Below are positions 1 to 11,902 of a stretch of DNA of 64,000 bases, one piece after another. The stretch is from Garcia nutans. Lineage: Eukaryota > Streptophyta > Magnoliopsida > Malpighiales > Euphorbiaceae. The number at the start of each line of letters is the position of its first letter. Within the stretch, counting starts at the first letter, position 1. The notes beneath the pieces are model-generated. The model searched no databases. It was not told where the DNA came from and was given only the letters and a program-made list of their open reading frames with translations. The stretch covers positions 56,882,001-56,946,000 of the forward strand of contig CANTUV010000024.1 in the NCBI GenBank assembly GCA_947685225.1, written 5' to 3'. Both the position numbers and the translations under genes were made by a program.

Positions 1-1694
1 AAAGCATAAGCTATGACTCTACCCTCCTGCATCAAAACACAACCTAAACCATTGTGTGAAGCATCACTATATATCACATATGGTTTACCTTCCACAGGTA
101 GGGTAAGGACAGGGGCCTGAGTCAACATCTCGCTCAGCTGCTCAAAACTCGCCTGATACCGATCAGTCCACACAAATTTAACTCCTTTCCGAAGTAATAT
201 GGTGAGTGGTGTAGCTATTATAGAAAAACCCTTCACAAATCGACGATAATAGCCTGCCAATCCCAAAAAACTTCTAACCTCTGTCACAGTCTTCGGTGGA
301 CTCCAATTTAAGATAGCCTCAATTTTACTCGGATCAACTCTAATACCCTCTGCTGAAACCACATGACCAAGAAAAGCTACATGATCGAGCTAGAACTCAC
401 ACTTAGACAGCTTAGCATACAACTGCTTCTCTCTCGAAGTCTGCAATACAATCCGCAAATATCTATCATGATCCTCCCCATTACGCGAATATACTAAGAT
501 GTCATCAATGAAGACCACCACAAACTGATCTAAATATGGTCTGAATACCCTGTTCATCAAATCCATAAAAGTTGCTGGTGCATTCGTCAATCCAAAGGGC
601 ATCACCAGAAACTCATAATGCCCATACCTCTTACGAAAAGCTGTCTTGGGTACATCCATATCTCTGGCTCTCAACTGATGGTACCCTGATCTCAGATCAA
701 TCTTAGAGAATACCGCTGCTCCCTTCAACTGATCAAAGAGATCATCTATCCGACGCAAAGGATACTTGTTCTTGATGGTCACCTTATTCAACTGCCTATA
801 ATCAATACACAATCTCATGGTGCCATCCTTCTTCTTCACAAACAACACAGGCTCTCCACACGGGGACACACTAGGGGGGATGAACCCTTTATCTAATAAC
901 TCCTGCAACTGCACCTTCAACTCTCTCAACTCAGCAGGTGCCATCTGATAAGGGGTAATAGAGATATGAGTGGTACCAGGCAACAAATCAATACCAAACT
1001 CCACTTCTCTCTCAGGAGGTACCCCTGGCAACTCATCAGGGAAAATATCTGGAAACTCAGCAACTGTGGGTATACTTTCAAGCAGAGATCCCACTACTCT
1101 AGTATCTACAACATGAGCAAGATAAGCCTCACATCCCTTTTGAATCATCCTCCCAGCTGAAACAACTGAAACAAACATAGATGAAAGATACCTTTGTTCA
1201 CCAAATACTATCACATCCCTACCATCACGTGTTCTCAAAGTAACACATTTCTTTTGATAGTCTACCACAGCCCCATGCATGGATAACCAATCCATGCCCA
1301 AAATCAGATCATATTCCCTGAAAGGCATCTCAATCAGGACACCAAGAAACTCCTCATTTTGAACAACAACTGGACTATCTCGGTGCACCCTGCTCACCAC
1401 AACACTATGCCCTAAAGGATTTGTCACCAAGACATCAAATCCTAAGGACTCATAATGCAATTCATTCATAGGCAAGATGGATGCACTTATGCATGAATGC
1501 ATAGATCCAGGATCTAATAGAGCAAGGACTGAAATACCAAATAAAGAAAATGTTCCCGCAATGATGGCTGAAGCATCCGGCTGCCTCTGCATCACATAAA
1601 CCCACTGAGATGGCCCAGCCTCATCTGGCCTACTATCTTCGGATGTAGAGCCTCCTCTTTGACTAAACCCAGGGCAACCACCTCTACTAAAACC
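1..1694 (-). pseudogene. Tekay-like Ty3/gypsy polyprotein fragment (protease, RT, start of RNase H)
   Basis: This is retrotransposon pol on the minus strand, reading from about 1694 down to the window edge. The longest open stretch is 390-1595 (401 aa). It has a protease active-site-like DPGS at residues 28-31 (usual form D-S/T-G), then the RT domain with VKKKDG, IDYRQLNK and the catalytic FIDD at residues 362-365. In-frame coding continues upstream of its first Met to about 1694 as a Gly/Arg/Ser-rich gag-PR linker, so that Met is not a real start. After KCEF the conserved Trp codon is TAG (near 387-389), and the reading continues as RNase H down to base 1. The homologous Trp in element C at about 23737 is also TAG. 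The closest relatives in this window are the chromovirus fragments at 1709-2256 and 58853-60931. It is a dead fragment; its LTRs are not seen. Confidence 0.9.
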
Positions 1695-1708
1695 TCTACT
1701 AAAACCAA
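1695..1708. other. Head-to-head junction between two chromovirus fragments
   Basis: To the left, the minus-strand reading frame ends in a Gly/Arg-rich linker; to the right, the plus-strand frame starts at the EFLDIFPDELPG motif that lies just upstream of RT. Both sides are the same gene family in opposite orientation with essentially no spacer. No target duplication or LTR end is visible. It is probably a rearrangement breakpoint; the exact base is uncertain by about 15 bp. Confidence 0.6.
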
Positions 1709-2256
1709 GATGGAGTTTTTAGACATTTTCCCTGATGAGTTACCGGGGGTGCCTCCTCAAAGAAAGGTGGAGTTTGGTATTAATTTGTTGCCTGGTACCA
1801 CTCCCATCTCTATTACCCCTTATCAGATGGCACCTACAGAATTAAAGGAGTTGAAGGTACAGTTACAAGAGTTTCTTGATAAAGGATTTATTCACCCTAG
1901 TGTGTCTTCGTGGGGAGCACCTATTTTGTTTGTGAAGAAGAAGGATGGCATTTTGAGATTATGTATTGATTATAGGCAGTTGAATAAGGTGACCATTAAG
2001 AACAAGTATCCATTACCTCAGATAGATTATCTCATTGATCAGTTGAAGGGAGCAGCAGTATTCTCTAATATTAATCTAAGATCAGGATATCATCAGTTAA
2101 GAGTTAGAGATGTAGATGTACCTAAGACATCTTTTCGCACGAGATATGGGCATTATGAGTTTCTAGTGATGCCCTTTGGATTGATGAATTTACCAGCAGC
2201 ATTTATGGATTTGATGAACAGAGTGTTTAGAAAATACTTAGATCAGTTTGTGATAG
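1709..2256 (+). pseudogene. Element C pol, left part: chromovirus RT (5' half)
   Basis: The plus-strand frame carries EFLDIFPDELPGVPP, then RT motifs VKKKDG, LCIDYRQLNK, LRSGYHQLR and VMPFGL, up to DQFVIV. The next residues should be FIDDIL, the catalytic motif, but the frame is broken exactly there by the 21-kb Tat insertion starting at 2257. The missing FIDDIL is found at 23616, on the far side of the insertion. The family is Tekay-like chromovirus, about 75-80% similar by eye to the fragment at 1-1694. Its 5' end is lost at the inverted junction near 1700. An open frame begins at 1659, but its first residues are antisense sequence of the neighbouring fragment and not part of this gene. Confidence 0.9.
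2252..2256. other. Left target-site duplication GATAG
   Basis: GATAG lies immediately before the TG of the Tat 5' LTR and is repeated at 23611-23615 immediately after the CA of the 3' LTR. Joining the flanks across it restores the RT reading frame to FIDDIL. Confidence 0.95.
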
Positions 2257-4439
2257 TGCAGACCCTTAATTTTTGACCCAGTCTGGTCCAATATATTTTA
2301 ATTAGCCCAAAATAATTTTTGTGCTGTCCAATAAATTTTAATAAGTCCAAAATAATTTTTGTGTTATCTTAATTAAATAATATTTGCTTTAGTATTTAGT
2401 TTGTATAATTAATAAAAAATAAACAAATAAATAAAAATAAAAATCGGCGATGAAAAATTTTAATCGGCGATGAAAAATTTTATCACCGAAAAGGGGTCGG
2501 ACGAAATGGCCCACAGCCAGTTCCGCAGCCCGCAGCCCGCAAATTCCCATGGCAGTTTTTTCGCCAGCAAAATTTTTCCAACGTAATTTTTTTCGAAAAC
2601 AAATTCAATTTGGTTTCGGTTTCCTTTTCTTAATTAATGTTAGATTCCATGAACAATTAAGATTAATCACCAAAATCATCTATAAATAGGACTAAAAACA
2701 ACACAGAAAGGGAGAAAATCGAGTGAAGGAAAAACTTAGAAAAGTGATCGGACTTTAAAACTTTTTGGTAGAGATTAACGATCGAACTTTTGAGAGAAGC
2801 AAACAAGCAATTCAATCCATCAAAGGCAACCATCTTGCCTTTGTTCTTGTTCATCCAAATAGTAATTTTTGGTGGAACTAACAAATAAAGATATGAATAT
2901 CTAATTTTTTTCACAGTAGCTTGAATCATCCAATTGTTACTTTTGATTCTAAAAACCTTAATTTCTTTGTTTTCCAAAATTCTAAAAATTATTGTTTTTG
3001 TTTCTTCAAAATTTTAAAACCCTAATCTACTTTTTAACTTTTCAAAACCTTAAATCGTTTCAAAATTTACCAAAACCCTAATCTGCTTTCCAATTTTCCA
3101 AAACCCTAAATTGAATCTTTTTCTTTCCAAAAACCCTAAAAATTATCTTTTCTATTTCTATAAACCTTAAATCATTTTTTTTTTATTTTCATAAAGCTTC
3201 CTAAAACTATAAATTATTTTTTTCAAATTCTAAAATCTAATACATTCTCCGAAACACTAAAACCATAATTCAACTTTAAAACCAAGACAGTAACCTCAAA
3301 CCAATTATTCTAAACCCCGGTTTTCTTAAACCCTAATTCCCTTAAAACCTTAAATCCTAATTTTTCTAAATCCTAATCTTTAAAACTCTAAAACCTTATA
3401 AACCTAAATATTAAAATTCAACACAGTAAGTAGCTAATAATCATAAATATAATGTTTTAAAGTGTCCAAACCGTAATTTCATGATTTCACTCCTCAAACA
3501 CTAATTTGGTTAATCAAAGAACTTTATCAACCTCTTAAATTATAAAACTTTAATCCATTTCAATTCCTTTAAAACTCACAGTAGCTTAAACCCATAAATT
3601 CCAAAACCCTAAACACATTAAATAAAGAATCTTAAATAGAAACAGTAGCCCTAATTTGAATCTTTATTTGCTTTATTTAATTTTATATTTGATTATGTAG
3701 TCTATTATATACTTTAATTTATTTTCAATGCTTTGTTGGTTTATTTAATTTCAATGATTTATTTTTTTAATTTATCATGGATGGATGTTTATTTTATATT
3801 TTGATTGATATCTTTAATGAATGATTTATTTATGATGAATGGTTATTTACTTTTATCGATTTATTTAGATTTTCAAATATTATAAGAGGTATGTTTCCAC
3901 TTGGTGGGTACCTCATTAGTTAAATATCATGTAATTTAAATTGCTTTTATATTTTAGACCAATGTAAAGGACATGTTTCTACCTTTCGGTGGGTGTCCTA
4001 TTTAGGCATGGATTATGTAAAGGCATGTTTCCATCTTCGGATGGGTGTCCATTTATTTGTTTTGCTTGGACATTGTTTTGATTTTTAATATATCGATGCT
4101 TTATTTTAATTATTGTTTGTAATATGGATAATATTGTTATATTTAATAATTTTATAATATTAAGACCTGTAAAGGAGGCCGGTTCCAATGAACCGGGCAT
4201 TGTGGGGGTGCTGGGTCATTTCTCACCTTCCCCACACGTACCCAACTTTCTGAACCCATTAGGGGGTTGGGGATTCCTTAGGAATTAAGTTATCTGCCCC
4301 TTTTTTTTCCCGGCCTATCCGGGTGGCAACTCTATTTTCTCTGGACTTAGGTCCGTGTTCTCTAAGGCCCCGAGCCTAAATAGTGTCGAAGTCGCAAGAA
4401 CCATTCCACCGGGAGTGGTGGCAAAAATCTCCACTGACA
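2257..4439 (+). repeat. Tat element 5' LTR
   Basis: It starts TGCAGACCC and ends CTGACA. The 2183-bp length is close to the 3' LTR at 21458-23610 (2153 bp). It contains a TATA box at 2681 and, downstream in the transcribed part (about 3000-3660), many AAACCCTAA-like motifs. The last 130 bp are GC-richer and end GGGAGTGGTGGCAAAAATC, the most conserved stretch among all Tat LTRs in the window. Confidence 0.92.
2681..2688 (+). promoter_or_regulatory. LTR TATA box
   Basis: TATAAATA lies in the context CATCTATAAATAGGACT. The same octamer lies at the matching place in the LTRs at 17253-17260, 21849-21856, 46919-46926 and 54579-54586, and in reverse at 27805-27812. It is the likely core promoter for genomic RNA. 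Confidence 0.7.
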
Positions 4440-4440
4440 G

Positions 4441-4458
4441 TGGCGACTCCATTAGTCT
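4441..4458 (+). other. Primer-binding site, tRNA-Arg type
   Basis: One base after the LTR, TGGCGACTCCATTAGTCT resembles the better-preserved TGGTAACTCCACTGGGGATA at 48427 and the minus-strand TGGTGACTCCACTGGGAATA at 32603-32622. Their consensus TGGCGACTCCACTGGGGAT is complementary to the 3' end of plant tRNA-Arg(ACG) as I recall it. Here the 3' half of the site has decayed. Confidence 0.7.
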
Positions 4459-5237
4459 TTTTATTATTCTATTCTTTCTTATAATGATATTATCTATTGC
4501 ATCATATTAGATTGCATCGTGTGCATGAGCTAGGATGCCCGCATTACCCGTGTTATGTTATGTAAGGGATACCATACTTTCACTCAAGGTATGGAGATCG
4601 AGCATGGCATAACCACTCATAGCCTCGTACCATTTGGTATATATTTGCTATGGGAACCTAAGCCTTTTTACCCTAAGACTAAAGCTCATGTAATTGGCCT
4701 ATTTACTTTCCTTAGGTTTTACCCCCAAATGCATGTTGTTTGACTATGGTTAATTTATCTTGGCTTAAATCATGGCTTATTTGGTTTGGTCTTTTTCTAA
4801 TATGACACAAGTACATTTGTGAGCTCAAATAAATTTTTTAATCCAATATAGCATAAAAGCTACATTAGTTGGTTAAATGGATTAAAACCTAATTAATGGG
4901 AATTATCATAAGTTGATTTCCATTTTTGAAAATACAACTATTGGTTGAAACGTCCGAGGGAATTATTTGAAAACAAGATGCCCCATATTGGTATTTTGTT
5001 AACCATATACCTAGGAAAAGAGAATCATCATTCGTGTGTGGATGTTATAAGGTTGGAAGGAACGTCCTATTTGTCCTTGTTTGTCTATTGTTTGTGCATA
5101 CATGCATACATTTGCATCTCATTGATCCTTTCTGGCTCACAGCCCTGAATTAAGACAGTTCAAAAGCTTACGATAATCTGACCTCCTCCAGAGATGAAGT
5201 ATCTAGCAATGACTCAACCACTTGCTCACCAAAAATA
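4459..5237 (+). other. Tat untranslated leader
   Basis: This is non-coding sequence between primer site and gag. Blocks such as GGTATGGAGATCGAGCATGG and GGTATATATTTGCTATGG recur in the leaders at about 48590-48670 (plus) and 32380-32460 (minus), so it is element sequence rather than host DNA. Short open frames at 4555 and 4945 show no conserved protein and are not called. Confidence 0.75.
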
Positions 5238-7757
5238 ATGGATCCCGAACAAATTCAAAGAATGGTGGATGATGCCCTCAACGCCAAGATGGAAGAAATA
5301 AAAGAGGCCCTAACTGTGACCATGAAGAACCAATTGACTGCAATCTTAGAAAATCATGCCGAGGCATCTACTAGCACTAAGAAGCCAAAGGACAAAGGAA
5401 AGACTAAAGTTGGTGAAGTGGTTTTTGATGATGAAAAGGTGGTCATTGATGATGATGATGATTGGGCTCAATACTACCAAGATCCTCAAGACAAGAAGAA
5501 AGAACCGAATATTGTTGAAAGATCAACTATGGAGAAGACTGAAACTTCTGATGTTGAAAAGATGATTGCTGATTTAGAAAAGAAATTTGAGAATAAACTA
5601 AAAACCGGGGAAATGTCCAAAGTTGACAAATTATTTGAGCTAGATGAAGAAGTCCCGTATAAGTTCAAGATGCCTTCTTTCGTGAAGTTTGATGGAACCA
5701 GAAATCCTCATCTCCATGTGAAGTAGTATATCACTGCTATGCAGTCTGTCCGAGCTACTAAGGCTCAAATCCTAAGGTACTTCATGCTCTCATTGGACCC
5801 TATTGTCCAAAATTGGTTCAATACCTTAGATGATGGAACACAAAAGAATTGGGATCTGCTTTACAAAGCCTTCATCCAACAATATGGATATAATGTCGAG
5901 ATGAAAGCTACCTTAATGAAAGTGGAGTCCATTAGGCAAAGGTCGAATGAGAATTTTGTAGATTATGTGAAGAGATGGAGAAACAAGGCCACTTTGCTCA
6001 AGAAGAGGCTCAATGAATATGATCAAATAAGGATGATTGTGAGAGGGGTGTTGCCTAGTCTTCGTGAGAGGATGTCTCATACACTCATCCATGATTTCAA
6101 AGACCTTCTCCAAGCGGGTTTGAAAATTGAAGAATGGGAAAGAGAGAAGAACCGTTTTTCAACAAGAAGGAACGAGAAAGGAAACTATCAGTCTGATAGC
6201 CAAAGCATGCAAAAGGCAGTCAGTGTTAACGCTGCTAACCAAGGAACAAGAAGGCAGTTTTTGAAATTAGGGAAGCTGATGTCTTGGGTTCTCAATAAAC
6301 TTCACAGAAAGGGATTGCTACAACCCTTAAATCCTCATCCTTTGCCTAACCCTCTCCCACCTAATTTCGACACTAAAGCATTTTGTCAATTTCATCAAAT
6401 GCAAGGGCACGACACGGATAGATGTGTAAGGTTGAGACATGAGATCCAAAATCTAATTGATAATGGGAAGCTTCCCTAGCCCAATAAGCCAAACACTAAA
6501 GACAACCCATTACCAAAGTTCAAAAGGGTACCACTACCAGCAACCTTCAGGATTGGAGGGGGTTTGCATGAAGATTTTGTCATGTCTTCTTTCCAAGATG
6601 TGGGCGGAGAAGCAACCAAAGAAGAAGAGGCATTTGTCAAAATTAAACAAGCTACGATGGGTGAAGAAGTAACAATTTGTGTTGTTAATGGGTTTTGGGA
6701 TTCAAGCGATAGCGATGATGATCTTGTATCCAAGAAAGAGGAGTGGACTTGGTCCGAACCCGAAGAAGATGAAGTAATGAACACTAGATTCGGTAAGCCT
6801 TATGCAAGGCCACCAACTAAGGAGGTAGAAACTAATAAGGGTAAGGAAGTTGAAGTAGGAAATAAAGAAGAGGAAGATGATAATGTGCTCGAGCAGTTGA
6901 AAAAAACCCAAGCAAGTGTTAGCTTTTGGGACTTATTAGCTACTTCTAAAAAGCACCGAGAAACTATGGCCAAAGCCTTAGCTAGCATGCCAATTTCTAC
7001 CTCCACAACACCGGAGGAGCTGATCAACTTCATAAAAATTAGGGAAGTAATGAAATGTGAAGAGGTTCAAGAAAAGAGCGAAGTTAATATGGGAGCGGTT
7101 TCTTTTTCAGATGCGGACTTAACGGAGGAGGGGAGAGACCACATCCGCCCTCTCTTTATTAAAATAGAAGTCAAAGGGAAGAGGACTCCATGTGTAATGG
7201 TCGATGATGGGTCTGCCATAAATGTTTGTCCACTTAAGATATTGCCAAAGCTAGCCATGTCAACAAGAGATCTAAACTCGACAGAGGTAACAATTCAGGC
7301 TTATGACAACACTAAGAGACACGTTGAAGGGACTTTCAAAGCTGTTGTCAAGGTTGGTCCAATTGAATCTATTATTGAGTTTGTTGTTTTAGACATAGCA
7401 GTTACCTTCACCTTACTCTTGGGGTGACCATGGTTTCATCCTCTTGGTTGAGTTCCTTCCACCCTTCATCAAAAGATCAAGTTCCCCAAAGGAAATGAGA
7501 CAGTGGTCATTGAAGCTGATGATAATGAGATTGTTAACGCTCTAATGATTGAGAGGCCTCTCAATGGTTTTCAAGTAGCTGCAATTTCTGATGATGAAGT
7601 AGTGGACTCCAAAGTCTTGAATATGATGAAAAACATGAACTACCTTCCCGAAGCTGGTCTTGGAAAGGATAAGGCCGGTTTGACAAAGTTGCCAGATTTT
7701 AGAACTCAAACTTCCAAGAAGGGGTTGGGATATGATGAGACAATGATGTCCAGCTAA
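5238..7757 (+). pseudogene. Tat gag-protease-G-patch region (nonsense-broken)
   Basis: One reading frame runs from ATG 5238 to 7757, interrupted by TAG 5724-5726, TAG 6477-6479, TGA 7425-7427 and TGA near 7449. The start MDPEQIQRMVDDAL opens an acidic, helix-prone N-terminus; 5739-6479 is the retrotransposon gag core, ending in a CCHC-like knuckle (CQFHQMQGHDTDRC). The region 6564-7427 carries an aspartic protease with MVDDGSAINVCP as the active-site loop (usual form D-G-G-S). The region 7503-7757 looks like a G-patch (GLGKDKAGL...KKGLGYDE), a domain often found after protease in Tat elements. Gag would form the virus-like particle and protease would mature Gag-Pol. The stops fit Gln or Arg codons changed by C-to-T. 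A frameshift separates this frame from pol. Confidence 0.88.
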
Positions 7758-7771
7758 ACAAGAGTGAGAAG

Positions 7772-10700
7772 ATGAGCTTTCCACCACTTGAAGAGATCTT
7801 TGTCAAAGCTCCAGATATGGGACCACTCCAAGGAAAGCCTAAGTCGATCATGTTCATGGGTAAGTTGATCCCAGGTTTTGAAATTTTTGTAGATGTGGCT
7901 GAGCTAGTGGACCAAGTGAAGAAAGAGCTTGCCCTGTCAGCCAACAAAGAATTCAATCCAAAAGAGAAGAATGAAGTTGTCCTGAAAGCCGAGAAGACTC
8001 TGGAGGAGATTGCTACCCTAGTTGAAGAGAAGTTCGAAGACATCTTGCCTTATGATTTTGAGAACAACGATTTTGATTTTAATTTTAATTTGTCTGCTTT
8101 GTATGAGGATGATTATGTTTTCTTTTCCAAAATAAATGCAATAAAGTCTGATTTTGCTTACTTGTGTGATGTTTCTCCTAATAGTTGCATACATTCAAAT
8201 AACAATTACATGAGCATCTTTAATATTAATTTTGTTAACACACAATCATTAAATTTAGGAACAACCAAAAATCCTAAAAACATTAGTATAGCATCCGACC
8301 TTACTCCTGATGAGAGAGAGAGATTTGAAAAAATATTCAAAAAATATGAAGAAGTGTTTGCTTGGTCTTATGAGGATATGCCTGGAATAGATCGAGACAT
8401 AGCCGAGCATCATATTCCTACGTACACTCACATGAAACCTATCAAACAAAAACTTAAGCGATTAAGACCTAAGTGGGCTGAATTGGTTAAAGAAGAGGCC
8501 ACTAAGCAAATACAAGTGAAGTTCCTTGAGGTGATAGAATATCCAGATTGGCTAGCCAACACAGTACCCGTGCCAAAGAAAGATGGGAGAATAAGGGTCT
8601 GTGTGGACTATAGAGATTTGAACAAAGCTTCCCCTAAGGATGATTTTCCTTTATCTCATATAGATGTTCTCATTGATAGTGCAGCCTCTAGTGTGCTACA
8701 CTCATTTGTAGATGGATATTCCAAATACAATCAAGTGTTAATGGCCCAAGAGGATAAAGCCAAAACTGCCTTCATTACCACATGGGGTATATTTTGTTAT
8801 AGGGTGATGTCGTTCAGCCTAAAGAATGCTGGAGCAACCTATCAAAGGATGGCCACCACATTATTTCATGACATGATGCACAAAGAAGTTGAAGTATATG
8901 TTGATGATATGATGGTTAAATCGGACAAAAGGGAACAACGCATCCAAAACTTAGAATTATTCTTCGATAGAGCTCTGAAATATAAGATAAGATTAAATCC
9001 AAAGAAGTGTGTGTTCAGTGTTACCTCAGGTAAATTATTGGGACATGTGATTGGTCCGAATGGTATTGAGATTGATCCTGACAAAGTTAAAGTAATCAGG
9101 GATATGCCAGCCCCTAAGACGGAGAGAGAAGTTCGGGGATTTATCGATAAATTATAATATATTAGCAGATTTATAGCAAAGCTCATAATAATCTATGAGC
9201 CTATCTTCAAATTGCTTAAAAAGAATCAGCCGGTCATATGGAGTGAAGAATGTCAAAAGGCCTTTGAGTGAATAAAAGAGTATTTGTTGAATCCACCTGT
9301 TTTAAAACCACCTAAACCCGGCAAACCTTTGTTACTATACTTAGCAGTGGAAGAAGAGTCAATAGGAGCCATGCTAGCCTAAGCAGATGAGTCAGGGATT
9401 GAGCATGCAGTTTACTATTTGAGTAGAAAGCTCCTACCTTACGAAATTAAGTATAGTATCATTGAAAAAACTTGTATAGCATTGGTGTGATCCTCTAAGA
9501 AGTTATGGCATTACTTTCAATCGTATAGCGTGCAAGCAATTTCCAGGTTGGATCCAATGAAGTACTTAAGGGAAACACCCTCTTTGATTGGGAAATATGG
9601 TCGATGGTTGATAATATTAGAAGAATTTGAGATTGAGTATGTAACCAAGAAAACAATCAAAGGTGGAGCGGTGGCAGAATTCCTGGCCTAAGAACCCTTA
9701 CCAGAGAGCGAAGAGGTAATCTTAGAATTTTCGGATGAACATTTAGAAGCAATTGAAGTACAAGGGTGGAAAATGTATTTTGATGGAGCGGTAAACAGGA
9801 AAGGAGCTGGTTTGGGAGTTATACTAGAATCGCCCAAAGGGGAACTTATCCCTTTAGCTAAAAAGTTGAAATTTAGGGCAACCAATAATATGGTGGAGTA
9901 TGAAGCTTGTATTTTTGGTTTGGAAACCCTGATGATTATGAAGGTGGATAAGGTGGAAGTTTATGGCGATTCATTGCTAGTAGTATCCCAAGTAAATGGA
10001 GAGTGGGAGTTGAAAGAAAAAAAATTAAAACCATACCACCATTACCTGACTATGATGAAGAAGAACTTTAAGGAGTATAGGTTTATACACCTATCGAGAG
10101 AAGAAAATCAGATGGTTGATGCCCTAGCCACATTGGCTTCGGTATGGGAAAATCTTGTCAGCTTATTCCTTAAGCCTCTGATCTTGACCAGTTCATCAAC
10201 TCCTTGCTATGAATATGAAACAATCATGGAAATTGATATAGACCATGATGCGTGTTATGATACTATAAGGCGATTTTTAGAGGAAAGAGAATACCCGCTG
10301 GGGGCAACAAAGACAAAGAGAAGAGCCATAAGGCGGTGGTCATTGCAATACATCACCTTCCATGGGGAGTTATATCGAAGATGGCCTGATGGGGTGCATT
10401 TGAGATGTTTAAGGAAGCCTGAAGTAGAGCATATCATGTCAAAAATACATGCAGAAAGTTGCGGTCCGCACATGAGTGGTTTGGCCCTAGTTAAGAAGAT
10501 TATTCAACAAGGTTACTACTGGTTGACCATAGAGAGAGATTGTATTGAGTTTGTCAAGAAGTGCCAACAATGTCAAATGTATGGTAACTTGAATCACATG
10601 CCTCCTGAAGAATTGCATTCTATGTCTTCACCCTGGCCATTTGCCACTTGGGGTATCGACATTATAGGAGAGATACATCCAACAGTTTCAAACGGTCACC

Positions 10701-11497
10701 GTTTCATTGTGGTAGCAGTAGATTATTTTTCAAAATGGGTCGAAGCCGAATCCTTCAACAAACTGGGTGCAAGCCAAATGGCTAGATTTATTAAAAAGAA
10801 CCTTATCTACAGGTACGGCGTCCTGCATAGTGTGATATCAGACAATGGGGTACAGTTTCAAGGAGTAGATAAGGATTTATTCTCAAAGTACCGCATCCAT
10901 CATCATAGATCCTCTCCTTATAGACCAAAGGCTAAATTTGCAGTAGAAGCAACAAATAAGATAATTAAGCAAATTCTGTCTAAAATGACCAAGACTTACA
11001 GGGATTGGTCAGAGATGCTTCCCTTTGCTTTATGGGGATATAGGACAAGTGTGCGAATGCCTACTGGAATGACACCGTTCTCTTTGGTTTACGGGATGGT
11101 AGTAGTGTTGCCAATTGAAATTGAGATCAAGTAATTAAGAGTAGTCTTGGAAGCTGAACTGCCTGAAATAGAATGGGTAGCGAGCAGATACACACAGTTA
11201 GCTTTGCAAGAAGAGAGAAGGTTAAAGGCACTGTATCATCATCAACTGTATCAAAAGAAGATAACTCGGGCCTACAATAGAAGGGTTAAAATTAGAAAAT
11301 TCAGAGTTGGGGATTTGTTGTTGAAGCAATGTAAGCCTAATGTATTTGATCCAAGAGGGAAGTTCAGACCTAGCTGGGAAGGGCCATATGTCTTGAAACA
11401 AGTCATGAACAAAGGTGCAGTGAAGTTATCAGACATGGACGGGAACGAGTTTAGTGAGCCAGTAAACATTGATAGGTTGAAGAAGTTTTATGTATAA
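7772..11497 (+). pseudogene. Tat pol: RT, RNase H, second (archaeal-type) RNase H, integrase
   Basis: A single frame with six in-frame stops (near 9155, 9268, 9380, 9488, 9690 and 11132) and no frameshift. Domains: linker; RT with VPKKDGRIRVCVDYRDLNKA and catalytic YVDD (about 8899-8910); Ty3-type RNase H, degenerate, at about 9160-9680; an additional RNase H from 9773 with YFDGA, EYEA, YGDS and MVDALA as its acidic residues; integrase with the H-H-C-C finger (HAESCGPH...CQQCQ), a core with WGIDIIG, ISDNGVQF and a Glu in the VEATNK block, and a C-terminal domain ending NIDRLKKFYV at 11497. Two tandem RNase H domains are the hallmark of the Tat lineage. Several stops read TGA where relatives have TGG, or TAA where they have CAA. 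It cannot make a full polyprotein now. Confidence 0.92.
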
Positions 11498-11516
11498 GAA
11501 AAAAGAGAGAGAGCTC

Positions 11517-11662
11517 GCTAGGTTGAAAACCCAAAAAAGGGCCAGCCTAGGCAAAAGTTAGAGCAGTCCGCTAGTCCTGAAAACCTGAAGGGGTGGGCTA
11601 GGCAACAATTAGGGCTAAATGAGAGAAAATTGTCAATTAGAAAACCTGAAAGGGCTAGTTGG
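11517..11662 (+). repeat. Hairpin array I, units 1-3
   Basis: Three short inverted repeats follow the pol stop. Unit 1: CTAGGTTG (11518-11525) pairs with CAGCCTAG (11543-11550). Unit 2: CTAGTCC (11571-11577) pairs with GGGCTAG (11595-11601). Unit 3: CAATTAG (11634-11640) pairs with CTAGTTG (11655-11661). Loops all contain AAAACC...GG. The stems differ in sequence but stay complementary. Units 1-2 are each followed by a GGCAA-NAATTAG-like spacer. Confidence 0.75.
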
Positions 11663-11902
11663 CAACAGGAGTGATCTTGTGTATGCTGGCTTTATGTTTG
11701 GTTGTTCCCTAATTTAATAAAACAGAATTAATGTTAAAATTGTTCTATGTGCACTGTTATAAGTATTTGACCAGATATGGATGAAATAAATAAACATAAT
11801 AGCAAAAGGTGATGACAAATTTTAAATGGAAAAAAGCATCTTTTATTGCTTTAATTATTTTTCATCCTAACAATACACTTTCTGAACTGACAAATGTAAA
11901 AT
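11663..11902. other. Intergenic, between hairpin units and antisense gene end
   Basis: AT-rich element sequence containing the likely 3' untranslated and polyadenylation region of the antisense DUF7745-like gene. The open frame at 11809-11997 is a shadow of that gene. Nothing else is recognised. Confidence 0.5.

Noticed and set aside
2663..2977. 104-codon minus-strand frame inside the LTR, repeated at 21831-22052 and related to 17305-17517
   Set aside because: It exists because the LTRs are copies; frame, ends and stops differ between them and no domain is visible.
3979..4200. Short frame around the conserved GAACCGG LTR segment (also 18618-18945, 23284-23550, 55674-55880)
   Set aside because: It recurs in every Tat LTR because the DNA is conserved; both strands are open equally and the frame is not maintained.
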